NCBI RefSeq assembly: GCF_018131075.1
Contig: NZ_JAFCLS010000031.1
Span: forward strand, 39,514-103,513
Direction of reading: 5' to 3'
DNA: 64,000 bases
Source of the DNA: Bradyrhizobium sp. JYMT SZCCT0428
Lineage (GTDB): Bacteria; Pseudomonadota; Alphaproteobacteria; Rhizobiales; Xanthobacteraceae
Of this stretch, positions 34,546-43,574 are shown piece by piece. The stretch's first letter is position 1; the number at the start of each line of letters is the position of its first letter. Position numbers and translations under genes: made by a program. Under the pieces are notes generated by a model. That model did no database searches, was not told the DNA's origin, and saw only the letters and a list, made by a program, of their open reading frames with translations.

Positions 34546-36384
34546 TCAATCGTCGTCGTTGTCCGAACGCTCGGCCGGGTCCTCACCGATCGCATCGGTT
34601 TCCGGCGGCTCGGCGGCAAGCTTGCGCACCTCGACGACCTTGGCGCCCGGGAACCGCGCCAGCACTTCCTGCACACGCGGATCGGCTTCCGCGGCCCGCG
34701 CATGTTCGTTCTTCGCATGCTCGTTCTGCGAACGAACCGTCGGCTGGCCGGTCTCGTTGGAGACGATCACGGTCCAGCGCCGGCCGGTCCATAGTTCCAG
34801 CTTGCGGGAGAGATCGCTGACCAGCGCCCGCGCCGCGTGGCGCTCGAGCGCGACTTCCAGCCGCCCATCCTCCAGGCGCACCAATCGCATGTCGGCCTCG
34901 AGTGCCGCCTTGATCAGCAGATCGCGCTTCTCACCGGCCAGCGCGACGAGCTGCGTAAAGCTGGTGATTCGCAAAGCGGGCGCGGACTGCGACTCCGGCG
35001 CTGGCGCCGCCATTTGCGGGCGCGCGGACGCCTCGGCGCGGGACCTTTGCGCCGTGGGCGCGCGCATCGGTGCTGACGACATGGAAGACACGGTCGAGGC
35101 CGGCGCCGCGCGCGAGGGCGCAGCACTTGCCGAAACGACCGGCGAGCCGCCGCCGTTTTGTTCAAGCATCCTGATCGCTTCGTCCGGCGTCGGCATGTCG
35201 GCGACATAGGCGATGCGCACCAGCACCATTTCGGCGGCCGCGGCCGGCCGCGTCGCGGTCTGCACCTCGGTGATGCCTTTCAGGAGCATCTGCCACATCC
35301 GCGACAGCACCCGCATCGACAATTTTGCCGCAAAATCGCGGGCACGCACGCGTTCGGTCTCGCCATAGGCGACGTTGTCGGCAGTCGCCGGCACGACTTT
35401 CACGCGGGTGACGAAATTGACGAATTCGGCGAGATCCGACAGCACCACCACGGGATCGGCGCCGACGTCGTACTGCTCGCGGAATTCCTTGAAGGCGCTG
35501 GCGATATCGCCGCGCGCCAGCGATTCGAACAGGTCGATGACGCGGGTGCGATCGGCAAGCCCGAGCATCTGTCGCACCGCGTCCGCGCGCACGGTGCCGG
35601 CCGCATGCGCGATCGCCTGATCGAACAGCGACAGCGAATCGCGCACCGAGCCTTCGGCGGCGCGCGCGATGATGCCGAGCGCCTCGGGCTCGACCTCAAC
35701 GCCTTCCTTGGTCGCGATGTTGGACAGATGTCCCATCAGTACATCGGCCTCGACGCGGCGGAGGTCAAAACGCTGGCAGCGCGACAGCACCGTGACCGGC
35801 ACTTTGCGGATTTCGGTGGTCGCGAACACGAATTTGGCGTGCTCCGGCGGCTCCTCCAGCGTCTTCAGGAACGCGTTGAAGGCGGCCGTCGACAGCATGT
35901 GGACTTCGTCGATGATGTAGACCTTGTAGCGCGCAGAGGCCGGTGCATAGCGCACGCTGTCATTGATCTGGCGGACATCGTCGACGCCGGTATGGGATGC
36001 GGCGTCCATTTCCAGCACGTCCATGTGCCGGCTTTCCATGATCGCCTGGCAGTGCACGCCGAGCGTGGGCATCTGGATCGCCGGTCCCTTCGCCGAGCCG
36101 TCAGCCATTTCGTAATTGAGCGCGCGGGCGAGAATCCGCGCCGTGGTGGTTTTGCCGACCCCGCGCACCCCGGTCAGGATCCAGGCCTGCGGGATTCGCC
36201 CCGTTTCGAACGCATTCGAAACGGTGCGGACCATGGCCTCCTGGCCGATCAGGTCCTCGAAGCTGGAGGGGCGGTATTTGCGCGCCAGAACCCGGTAGGG
36301 CTTTCCGGCCTCGGGCAGCCCACCGAGATCGAGGCCGCCTGCATTGGCTTCAGGCTTTTCTTGGGGAGCGCCAGCATCACTCAT
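34546..36384 (-). CDS. dnaX: DNA polymerase III subunits gamma/tau
   Basis: 612 residues. Clamp-loader ATPase with Walker A GVRGVGKTTTAR near 52, Walker B IDEVHML, sensor ATTEIRK and LSRCQRF, then domain III and a tau-like C-terminal region. Start MSDAGAPQEK fits the family; the frame is open upstream through the SRP RNA gene. Oddity: the zinc module between Walker A and B, usually four Cys, is reduced to a single HCQ Cys (GPAIQMPTLGVHCQAIMESR). No slippery A-AAA-AAG site was seen, so one full-length product is expected. Confidence 0.95.
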   Translation of the reverse strand: MSDAGAPQEKPEANAGGLDLGGLPEAGKPYRVLARKYRPSSFEDLIGQEAMVRTVSNAFETGRIPQAWILTGVRGVGKTTTARILARALNYEMADGSAKGPAIQMPTLGVHCQAIMESRHMDVLEMDAASHTGVDDVRQINDSVRYAPASARYKVYIIDEVHMLSTAAFNAFLKTLEEPPEHAKFVFATTEIRKVPVTVLSRCQRFDLRRVEADVLMGHLSNIATKEGVEVEPEALGIIARAAEGSVRDSLSLFDQAIAHAAGTVRADAVRQMLGLADRTRVIDLFESLARGDIASAFKEFREQYDVGADPVVVLSDLAEFVNFVTRVKVVPATADNVAYGETERVRARDFAAKLSMRVLSRMWQMLLKGITEVQTATRPAAAAEMVLVRIAYVADMPTPDEAIRMLEQNGGGSPVVSASAAPSRAAPASTVSSMSSAPMRAPTAQRSRAEASARPQMAAPAPESQSAPALRITSFTQLVALAGEKRDLLIKAALEADMRLVRLEDGRLEVALERHAARALVSDLSRKLELWTGRRWTVIVSNETGQPTVRSQNEHAKNEHARAAEADPRVQEVLARFPGAKVVEVRKLAAEPPETDAIGEDPAERSDNDDD

Positions 36385-36494
36385 CGGTCGATCCGCAATT
36401 GATTGTCTCTCAAGGCCGGCTTGCGGAACGGGAGAGGAATCGAGCGCCAAAAGCGGCCTCGCCGCATTCAGCGCGATTCGCTCGAAAAACAGGT

Positions 36495-36597
36495 AGGAGA
36501 CTGACGAGCGACCCGATCCGGACCTCGTTAGGGCTGCTTCCTTCCGGACCTGACCCGGTTGGCGAGTGGCTCGTCCACCGCCAATCTCCCGGTCCTT
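36495..36597 (-). ncRNA. ffs: Signal recognition particle RNA (4.5S, small bacterial type)
   Basis: Minus strand has the universally conserved GTCAGGTCCGGAAGGAAGCA segment in the apical loop, flanked by complementary arms (GACGAGC at about 36575 pairs with GCTCGTC at about 36503). TGTTTTTC follows at 36485-36491 as terminator. The position just upstream of dnaX is usual in alphaproteobacteria. The ends are estimated to within a few bases. Confidence 0.92.
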
Positions 36598-36682
36598 ATT
36601 TGGGGCCAAAAGGGCCGGAAAGCAAGCGGGGTGAGCGGGGGTTTGCGGGACTTGTGCAGAAACGCGGAAAGGCTTTACTTGC

Positions 36683-36772
36683 CGTCATGCCCGGCCTTGT
36701 GCCGGGTATCCACGCCTTCCTCGGTTCCCAACCAGAAAGACGTGGATGGCCGGGACAAGCCCGGCCATGACG
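36683..36772. repeat. Dispersed palindromic element, family A
   Basis: cgtcatgcccggccttgtgccgggtatccacgcctt ... aaagacgtggatggccgggacaagcccggccatgacg. It lies between the divergent ffs and HIT-protein genes and ends 11 bp before the HIT start codon. Confidence 0.87.
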
Positions 36773-36783
36773 GGGAAATACGT

Positions 36784-37203
36784 ATGTCCGACGCCGCCTG
36801 GTCGCTGCACTCCCAGCTTAAGAAAGACACCATCGATATCGGCGACCTGCCGCTGTGCCGGGTGCTGGTGATCAAGGACGCGCATTACCCCTGGCTGCTG
36901 CTGGTGCCGCGCCGCGAGGGGGCGGTGGAAATCATCGATCTCGACGAGGTAGCCCAGGCGCAGTTGATGACGGAAGTCTCGCGCGTCGCCCGTGCTCTCA
37001 AAGAGATCACCAAATGCGACAAGCTCAATATCGCGGCACTGGGCAATCTGGTGCCACAGCTCCATGTTCACGTCGTCGCGCGCCGCACCAGCGACGCCGC
37101 CTGGCCGCGGCCGGTCTGGGGCGTGATGCCGCCACTGGCGCATGACGCCGAGGAAGTCCAGAATTTCATCAGCGCGCTCCGCCGCAAGATTTGGCTAGGT
37201 TGA
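36784..37203 (+). CDS. HIT-domain protein (Ap4A-hydrolase-like)
   Basis: 139 residues. The histidine triad region reads QLHVHVVARR near 100 (Q-x-H-x-H in place of H-x-H-x-H, as in several bacterial HIT proteins). LLVPRREGAVEIIDLD precedes it. Nucleotide hydrolase or transferase; the substrate is unknown. The start is the first ATG after the repeat. nudC follows after 4 bp. Confidence 0.85.
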   Translation: MSDAAWSLHSQLKKDTIDIGDLPLCRVLVIKDAHYPWLLLVPRREGAVEIIDLDEVAQAQLMTEVSRVARALKEITKCDKLNIAALGNLVPQLHVHVVARRTSDAAWPRPVWGVMPPLAHDAEEVQNFISALRRKIWLG

Positions 37204-37207
37204 ATTC

Positions 37208-38158
37208 ATGTCAATTTTCGATTCGTTTCCGCTCGGCAAGCCGGCCTTCGTTACTCACATTCTCGACCGCGCCGCCCATCTGCGCGGCAATGACGAAAAA
37301 CTGTTCGCGCTGGAAAGCCACCGCGACGCCGGCGCCTATGTGATCTACCGCGACTCGCTGGTGGTGCGGCAGGAGGCCGGAGGATCACGCGTCCTGCTCA
37401 GCGTCGACGAGGCCGTCAAATTGGGCGCCAATCCGGGCACGATCTTTCTGGGCCTGCGCGACGGTGCGCCTGTTTTCGGCATGGGGATCGCGGCGGCGGC
37501 GGTAGAAAGGCTGCTGACGCGCGACGACGTCGCGGTCACCGAACTGCGCGGCATGGTGATGCAGGGCGCGGTGCCGACCGAACAGCTCTCGGCGATCGCG
37601 ACGGCGAAATCGATGGTGACCTGGCATCAGCGCCATGGCTATTGCGCCAATTGCGGCACCCGCACCGCGATGAAGGAGGGCGGCTGGAAGCGCGACTGCC
37701 CGAACTGCAAGGCCGAGCATTTTCCGCGCACCGATCCGGTCGTCATCATGCTGGTCACTCATGGCGACAGATGTCTGCTGGGACGGCAGAAGCAGTTTTT
37801 GCCGGGAATGTGGTCGTGCCTGGCGGGCTTCGTCGAGGTCGCCGAAACCATCGAGGACGCGGTCCGGCGCGAGATTTTCGAGGAATCCGGGATTCGCTGC
37901 ACCGACGTGACCTATTACATGACGCAGCCATGGCCCTACCCGTCGTCGCTGATGATCGGATGCGCCGCACGCGCAACCTCGGACGAAATCGTGGTCGACA
38001 AGGCCGAGCTGGAGGATGCGCGCTGGTTCACTCGCGACGAAGTGGCCCTGATGCACAGCCGCACACACCCCGACGGCATGTTTGCCGCGCATCCGTTCGC
38101 GATCGCTCACCATTTGATCGGCCGCTGGGTGCATGGGGGTAGCGATTCGGGCGCATAG
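37208..38158 (+). CDS. nudC: NAD(+) diphosphatase / RNA decapping NUDIX hydrolase
   Basis: 316 residues. A zinc ribbon (CANCGT ... CPNC near 145-165) and the Nudix box GFVEVAETIEDAVRREIFEESGI (about 200-222) plus the downstream SQPWPFP-like QPWPYPSSL define NudC. It cleaves NADH and NAD-capped RNA. Follows the HIT gene by 4 bp, so nucleotide salvage is a plausible shared theme. Confidence 0.93.
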   Translation: MSIFDSFPLGKPAFVTHILDRAAHLRGNDEKLFALESHRDAGAYVIYRDSLVVRQEAGGSRVLLSVDEAVKLGANPGTIFLGLRDGAPVFGMGIAAAAVERLLTRDDVAVTELRGMVMQGAVPTEQLSAIATAKSMVTWHQRHGYCANCGTRTAMKEGGWKRDCPNCKAEHFPRTDPVVIMLVTHGDRCLLGRQKQFLPGMWSCLAGFVEVAETIEDAVRREIFEESGIRCTDVTYYMTQPWPYPSSLMIGCAARATSDEIVVDKAELEDARWFTRDEVALMHSRTHPDGMFAAHPFAIAHHLIGRWVHGGSDSGA

Positions 38159-38230
38159 CGGGAACTCTCCGATGGACCAGATCATTACCCCCGGACTCTC
38201 TTCTGGGTTCCAGCACACGGAGGAACCCGC

Positions 38231-39208
38231 ATGACGGATTCCGGCATGAATTTTCACGATAAAGCGCCAAAGATCCCGCCGCGCATCCTGTGCATCGGCA
38301 TGCCGGTGCGCGACCTGACCTTTCATACGCCAGGTGTTCCCGGGCGCGGCTCCAAGGAGAACGCCACCGCATTCGACGAGATCTGCGGCGGCAACGCGCT
38401 CAATGGCGCGATCGGCATCGTCAGGCTCGGTGGCCGCGCCTCGATCTGCGGGCCGATGGGCGATGCCAAGGAAACATCGAGCCGCTTCATCTTCGATCAG
38501 ATGGCGCATGAGGGCATTGAGACGAAACATCTCATCCACATGCCCGGCCTGGTGACCCCGATCTCGGCTGTGATGATCGATCCTTCCGGCGAGCGCACCA
38601 TCGTGACTTTCCGCGATCCGGAGCTGTGGAAGGTCAAGTTGCCCGACTTCGACACGCTGCTGGACGATTGTGCCGCCATTCTCACCGAGAGCCGTTGCGC
38701 CGAATTCTGCACGGATCTATGCGCCGAGGCGCAACGGCGCGGCATCCCTGTGATCGTCGACGTCGACCGCGCGATGTCGCTGCGCGAGGGCTTGCTCAAT
38801 GCATCCTCGCATCTGGTGTTCTCGAGCGAGCCGCTGCAGGAGACCGCTGATGTCGCCGACGACGCCCAGGCGCTGAAGAAGATCGCCAAGCTGACCAAGT
38901 CGTTCCTGGCGGGGACCCGCGGTGCGCGCGGCACGATCTGGCTCGACGAGAATCAGGAGATCCAGGAAACCCCGGCCTTCCCGATCCACACGGTGGACAC
39001 CCTCGGCGCCGGCGACGTGTTCCACGGCGCCTTCGCGCTCGCGATCACCGAGGGGCAGGAATTGCGGCAGGCGCTTCGGTTTGCCTCGGCTGCCGCGGCC
39101 TTGAAATGCACCCGATTTGGCGGCGCCTTTGCTGCTCCGCAACGCATTGAAGTTGAAGAGCTTTTGAGGCAAGGCCAGAATACCAACCCAGCCTCGACCG
39201 GCCAATAA
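38231..39208 (+). CDS. PfkB-family carbohydrate/nucleoside kinase
   Basis: 325 residues. The PfkB N-terminal signature GGNALNGAIGIVRLGG is near 56 and the C-terminal signature DTLGAGDVFHGAFALAI near 257, with catalytic Asp in GAGD. GGAGG before ATG. Substrate could be a sugar such as ribose or a ketohexose; not predictable. It lies upstream of an Lrp-type gene. Confidence 0.86.
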   Translation: MTDSGMNFHDKAPKIPPRILCIGMPVRDLTFHTPGVPGRGSKENATAFDEICGGNALNGAIGIVRLGGRASICGPMGDAKETSSRFIFDQMAHEGIETKHLIHMPGLVTPISAVMIDPSGERTIVTFRDPELWKVKLPDFDTLLDDCAAILTESRCAEFCTDLCAEAQRRGIPVIVDVDRAMSLREGLLNASSHLVFSSEPLQETADVADDAQALKKIAKLTKSFLAGTRGARGTIWLDENQEIQETPAFPIHTVDTLGAGDVFHGAFALAITEGQELRQALRFASAAAALKCTRFGGAFAAPQRIEVEELLRQGQNTNPASTGQ

Positions 39209-39222
39209 GATAGGCTTGCTAT

Positions 39223-39276
39223 AGAAGAATTTTCTATATATGAGGAATGAAAGCCTCATTCATGGAACATTCTTCT
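39223..39276. promoter_or_regulatory. Nested, centred inverted repeats upstream of the Lrp/AsnC gene
   Basis: An outer pair AGAAGAAT (39223-39230) / ATTCTTCT (39269-39276) encloses an inner pair ATGAGG (39240-39245) / CCTCAT (39254-39259). Both pairs are centred on the same point, with 9-bp spacers on each side. The site ends one base before the ATG. It is AT-rich, fitting an Lrp/AsnC autoregulatory operator that covers promoter and ribosome-binding region. Confidence 0.65.
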
Positions 39277-39277
39277 C

Positions 39278-39778
39278 ATGACCGACATTGCCGTCCAGCT
39301 TCACGAAGCCAATCGCCGCCTTGACGCCATTGACCGCAAAATCCTGACGGTGCTGCAGGAGGACGCCTCGCTGTCGGTAGCCGAGATCGGTGACCGGGTC
39401 GGGCTGTCCTCGACGCCATGCTGGAAGCGCATCCAGCGGTTAGAGGCCGACGGGGTGATCCTGCGCCGGGTTGCCCTTGTGGATCAGAACAAGATCGGGC
39501 TCGGCATCTCCGTGTTCGTCTCGGTCGAGAGTTCGGACCATTCCGAGGCCTGGCTGAAGACCTTCGCCAGTGCCGTCAGCGCCATGCCCGAGGTGATGGA
39601 ATTTTACCGGATGGCGGGCGACGTCGACTACATGCTGCGCGTGGTGGTCGCCGACATGGCAAGCTATGACGTGTTCTACAAGAAGCTGATCAGCGCCGTG
39701 CCGCTGAAGAACGTCACCTCGCGCTTTGCGATGGAGAAGATCAAGTCGGTCACCGCACTGCCGGTGCCGGCGGCGTAA
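39278..39778 (+). CDS. Lrp/AsnC-family transcriptional regulator
   Basis: 166 residues. HTH about 16-65 (DRKILTVLQEDASLSVAEI, GLSSTPCWKRIQRLEADGVI) and RAM ligand domain about 80-155. The recognition-helix SSTPCWKRI is of the BkdR/Lrp-type. Upstream lies a nested inverted repeat, a probable autoregulatory operator. The target may include the neighbouring PfkB kinase or unlinked amino-acid genes. Confidence 0.92.
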   Translation: MTDIAVQLHEANRRLDAIDRKILTVLQEDASLSVAEIGDRVGLSSTPCWKRIQRLEADGVILRRVALVDQNKIGLGISVFVSVESSDHSEAWLKTFASAVSAMPEVMEFYRMAGDVDYMLRVVVADMASYDVFYKKLISAVPLKNVTSRFAMEKIKSVTALPVPAA

Positions 39779-39860
39779 CCGCCGGACATCATTGCACCCC
39801 TAACGCTACCTGAGGCTGAAGGTTTACGCGCCGTTAGCTTCGTCACGATATTGTTTTGTG

Positions 39861-40193
39861 ATGGAGCGGGGGGAAATCACTCCAACGACCCGACGGCCTG
39901 TCTGGCTGAACGCTGCCGCGCTGCTGATCGCGAGCTGGATCGGAATCGCAGCACTGTCGTTGCAGGTCAGGACCGGCACCGAGGTCGTAGCGGTGGCTTT
40001 CCCGCCATGGTGGAGCGACCAGCAAGCCTTCCTTGCTACCGCGTCCGCCAACGCCGCCATCGTCAGGACGACCGCCGTTCCGGCCCTTCTGATCGTGCGA
40101 CCGGACGACAATGACGGGCTGACGCAGCTGCGCAAAGCCGGCGCCTGGCTAACCATGGACCCGCAAGCGATCGCGGCCTGCTTCACGAAATAA
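39861..40193 (+). CDS. Small single-pass membrane protein of unknown function
   Basis: 110 residues (ATG at 39861, preceded directly by an in-frame GTG). A membrane helix at about 16-36 (LNAAALLIASWIGIAALSL), then a periplasmic or cytoplasmic domain with AVAFPPWWSDQQAFLATAS and a single Cys near the end. No recognised family. It precedes the chemoreceptor gene by 36 bp on the same strand, probably one transcript. Confidence 0.65.
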   Translation: MERGEITPTTRRPVWLNAAALLIASWIGIAALSLQVRTGTEVVAVAFPPWWSDQQAFLATASANAAIVRTTAVPALLIVRPDDNDGLTQLRKAGAWLTMDPQAIAACFTK

Positions 40194-40229
40194 ACGCGTA
40201 CTTCACGACCTACAATTTGGGAGCTGGGA

Positions 40230-41696
40230 ATGACCTTCGAAAGCGAAGACCTGGTAATCCTGCGCGAAACCGCCAGCAAGATATTGCTCGCGGTGCTCTG
40301 GCTGCATGTTCCGATCGCTCTCGTCATCGGCATGGCGCGCGACGCCGACTGGCTGGTGCCGGCCGCATTCATGGCCACAATGGCGCTGGCCGCGACCGTG
40401 TCGTGGCGCATGTCGGGGAACGGACTTTCCACCCGCCTGATCGTTGCGGTCGCGTTGATGGCCGATGTCGCCATGTTTGTCTTCCAGCTCGCGGGACATC
40501 GCTGGCAGGTCGACATGCACATGTACTTCTTCGCAGCATTAGCCTGTCTGGTCGCCTATTGCGACTACCGGCCGATCGTCCTCGGTACGGTGGCTGTCGC
40601 GCTGCACCACCTGACGCTGAACTTCCTGCTGCCGGCCGCGGTCTATCCCGGCGGCTCCGACTTTGGCCGCGTCGTTCTCCACGCCGTCATCCTCCTTATC
40701 GAGGCAGGCGTGTTGATCTGGCTCACGACCACGGTCACCCATTTGTTCGAAATGGCGGCACGGAAGACCGCGGAGGCCGATGCGGCAAGCGCTGCCGAAG
40801 CGCGCGCTACTGCCGACCGCAACATGGCCGAGCAGGCCAAGCGCGACCGCGATGCCGCAAGGCGCGAACTCTCCGCCGGCTTCGAGCGCAGGATCAGTGG
40901 CGTCGTCGAGGCCGTCGCCGTGGCAGCCAGCGAGATGCAGGGCCTGTCGGCTTCGATGGGCGAAAGCAACGCCGAAACCACGCGGCAGACCGCCACGGTC
41001 GCCGCCGCATCGACGCAGGCCTCGGCGAACGTGGAAACCGTGGCGGCGGCGACCGAAGAGCTCGCGGCTTCGATCAACAGCATTGCCCAGCAGGTGACGC
41101 GCTCCGCCGAGATCGCCAACAAGGCCGCCGAAGAGGCGCGTCGCACCAACGCCGTGGTCGAGGGACTGGCCGCCGGCACCCAGAAGATCGGCGAAGTGGT
41201 GACGCTGATCCAGAGCATCGCCAGCCAGACCAATCTGCTGGCGCTGAACGCCACGATCGAAGCCGCCCGCGCCGGCGAACATGGCAGGGGATTTGCGGTG
41301 GTGGCGAGCGAAGTCAAGGCGCTGGCCAATCAGACCGCGAACGCGACGGAGGAAATTTCCGCGCAGATTCAAGCCATCCAGACCGCCACCGGCGAGGCCG
41401 TCAACGCCATCCAGGTGATCAGCGGCACCATCGCCGAGATCGACGAGATCTCAAGCGGGATAGCGGCCGCCGTCGATCAGCAGGGCGCCGCGACGCGCGA
41501 GATCGCCGGTAACGTGCAGCAGGCCGCGAACAGCACAAGGGATGTCAACGACAGCATCCTCAGCGTCAGCCGGGCTTCCGATGAAGCCGGCCGCGGGACG
41601 GAACGGTTGCTCGATGCCGCGAATGGCCTGTCGTCGCAATCGGACCGGCTGAAATCCGAGGTCGACAGCTTCCTCGGCTCGCTTCACGCGGCGTAG
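40230..41696 (+). CDS. Methyl-accepting chemotaxis protein with six-helix membrane sensor
   Basis: 488 residues. Six membrane helices span about 17-170 with only short loops, so there is no periplasmic ligand domain. The helices and loops contain H26, H90, H97, H126, H127 and H151. After a short linker follows the signalling domain, whose hairpin tip QTNLLALNATIEAARAGEHG is near 330, flanked by Ala/Thr-rich methylation helices. GGGAG precedes the ATG. Ligand unknown; membrane-potential, redox or a metal cofactor are possible. Confidence 0.88.
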   Translation: MTFESEDLVILRETASKILLAVLWLHVPIALVIGMARDADWLVPAAFMATMALAATVSWRMSGNGLSTRLIVAVALMADVAMFVFQLAGHRWQVDMHMYFFAALACLVAYCDYRPIVLGTVAVALHHLTLNFLLPAAVYPGGSDFGRVVLHAVILLIEAGVLIWLTTTVTHLFEMAARKTAEADAASAAEARATADRNMAEQAKRDRDAARRELSAGFERRISGVVEAVAVAASEMQGLSASMGESNAETTRQTATVAAASTQASANVETVAAATEELAASINSIAQQVTRSAEIANKAAEEARRTNAVVEGLAAGTQKIGEVVTLIQSIASQTNLLALNATIEAARAGEHGRGFAVVASEVKALANQTANATEEISAQIQAIQTATGEAVNAIQVISGTIAEIDEISSGIAAAVDQQGAATREIAGNVQQAANSTRDVNDSILSVSRASDEAGRGTERLLDAANGLSSQSDRLKSEVDSFLGSLHAA

Positions 41697-41712
41697 GCGC
41701 CACGTACACAAA

Positions 41713-41840
41713 TGTCATACGCGGGCATAGCCGTCTGAAGGACGGCGTCGCTTCCGCTCGCGTATGACCCGCGTATCCATCAATCCTCTCAGAAAACTTT
41801 CGCGAAGAGGATGGATTGCCGGGTCAAGCCCGGCAATGAC
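41713..41840. repeat. Dispersed palindromic element, family A' with enlarged loop
   Basis: tgtcatacgcggg ... cccgcgtatccatcaatcc ... ggatggattgccgggtcaagcccggcaatgac. The first arm carries an extra 40 bases with their own small palindrome (gccgtc...gacggc). It lies at the convergent ends of the chemoreceptor and phosphomannomutase genes. Confidence 0.83.
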
Positions 41841-41849
41841 AAGTCAATT

Positions 41850-43349
41850 TCAAATCTTCTGATTGTACTCGCCGACTTCGGGATGGGTGCGCAGCACCAC
41901 ATTCATCGCCTCGAACATGTCGTGCATCCGCTGCTCCGCAACGGGGCTCTCGACCACCACCACCAGCTCCGGCTTGTTGGAAGACGCCCGCACCAGGCCC
42001 CAGCTGCCATCTTCGACGGTGACACGCACGCCATTGACGGTGACAAGATCGCGGATCTTCTGGCCTGCGACCTTCTCGCCCTTGTTCTGCAGCGCCTCGA
42101 AATGCTTCACCACGGCGTCGACGACGCCGTATTTGGTCTCGTCGGCGCAATGCGGCGACATCGTCGGCGACGACCAGGTTTTCGGCAGCGCGTCCTTCAG
42201 GTCCGCCATCGACTTGCCGGTGGCGCGGTCGAGCATCTCGCAGATCGCGATCGCCGAGACCAGGCCGTCGTCATAGCCGCGGCCGAACGGCTTGTTGAAG
42301 AAAAAATGCCCGGACTTTTCGAAGCCTGCCAGCGCGCCCAGCTCGTTGGTGCGGCGCTTCATGTAGGAATGGCCGGTCTTCCAATACTCGGTCTTGGCGC
42401 CCTGCTTCTGCAGCACGGGATCGGTGACGAAAAGTCCGGTCGACTTCACGTCGACCACGAACAGCGCATCCTTGTGGATCGCCGACATGTCGCGCGCCAG
42501 CATCACGCCGACCTTGTCGGCAAAGATCTCCTCGCCGGTGTTGTCGACCACGCCGCAACGGTCGCCGTCGCCGTCGAAGCCGAGACCGACATCGGCCTTG
42601 TGCTTCAGCACTTCGTCGCGGATCGCGTGCAGCATCTCCATGTCTTCGGGGTTCGGATTGTATTTCGGAAAGGTGTGATCAAGCTCGGTATCGAGCGGGA
42701 TCACCTCGCAGCCGATCGCTTCCATCACCTGCGGCGCGAACGCGCCCGCAGTGCCGTTGCCGCAGGCGACCACGACTTTCAGCTTGCGCTTCAGCTTCGG
42801 GCGCTGGGTCAGGTCGGCGATGTAGCGCGCCGGAAAATTCTCGTGGAATTGATAGGAGCCCCCGGCCTTGTTCTTGAAATCGGCGTTGAGCACGATTTCC
42901 TTCAGCCGCGTCATCTCGTCGGGGCCGAAGGTCAGCGGCCGGTTGGCGCCCATCTTGACACCGGTCCAGCCATTGTCGTTATGCGATGCGGTGACCATGG
43001 CGACGCAGGGCACGTCGAGGTCGAACTGCGCGAAATAGGCCATCGGCGTCACCGCGAGCCCGATGTCGTGCACCTTGCAGCCCGCCGCCATCAGGCCCGA
43101 AATCAGCGCGTATTTGATCGAGGCCGAATAGCCGCGGAAATCGTGCCCGGTCACGATTTCCTGCTTGACGCCGCGTTCCGCGATCAGCGCGCCGAGCCCC
43201 ATGCCCAGCGCCTGAATGCCCATCAGGTTGATTTCCTTGCCGAACAGCCAGCGCGCGTCATATTCGCGAAAACCCGTCGCCTTCACCATCGGCTCGGATT
43301 CATAGGCATAGGTATTCGGAACCAGCACGGATTTCGGCTTCGGAAACAT
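41850..43349 (-). CDS. Phosphomannomutase/phosphoglucomutase
   Basis: 499 residues, alpha-D-phosphohexomutase family. The phosphoserine loop is TASHNDNGWTGVKMG near 135, the metal loop DGDGDRCG near 258 and the sugar loop GYDDG... near 355 with EKSGHFFF. It converts mannose 6-P or glucose 6-P to the 1-phosphates for sugar nucleotides. ugd and an acyltransferase for surface sugars lie about 4-5 kb further on. Confidence 0.92.
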   Translation of the reverse strand: MFPKPKSVLVPNTYAYESEPMVKATGFREYDARWLFGKEINLMGIQALGMGLGALIAERGVKQEIVTGHDFRGYSASIKYALISGLMAAGCKVHDIGLAVTPMAYFAQFDLDVPCVAMVTASHNDNGWTGVKMGANRPLTFGPDEMTRLKEIVLNADFKNKAGGSYQFHENFPARYIADLTQRPKLKRKLKVVVACGNGTAGAFAPQVMEAIGCEVIPLDTELDHTFPKYNPNPEDMEMLHAIRDEVLKHKADVGLGFDGDGDRCGVVDNTGEEIFADKVGVMLARDMSAIHKDALFVVDVKSTGLFVTDPVLQKQGAKTEYWKTGHSYMKRRTNELGALAGFEKSGHFFFNKPFGRGYDDGLVSAIAICEMLDRATGKSMADLKDALPKTWSSPTMSPHCADETKYGVVDAVVKHFEALQNKGEKVAGQKIRDLVTVNGVRVTVEDGSWGLVRASSNKPELVVVVESPVAEQRMHDMFEAMNVVLRTHPEVGEYNQKI

Positions 43350-43474
43350 GGGGGATGGCCTCTTGAGACATAGAAGGGCTGCGCCGCAGGCTTAGCGAAA
43401 GCCTGACTGCAGCGGAAGGCGGGATTAGCGGCTTTTGGCGATTAATTGCGGCGGATTTGAAGGCAGAACTGCCT

Positions 43475-43574
43475 AGAGCTTCAGCTCTGATTGCATCAGG
43501 ACTGAAGCTCTAAATTCCTGTTTTGACGCGTTTTCTTCACGCGAACCGGCATCCACTTCGCTCGAAAACGCTCT
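43475..43574. repeat. Dispersed element, family E, extended copy
   Basis: AGAGCTTCAG (43475-43484) and CTGAAGCTCT (43502-43511) form a hairpin, then ttttgacgcgttttcttcacgcgaaccggcatcc...tcgaaaacgctct to 43574. The core of about 54 bp is repeated at 44123-44177, so the aspartic protease gene is flanked by two copies in the same orientation. The end overlaps the protease stop codon. Confidence 0.82.
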
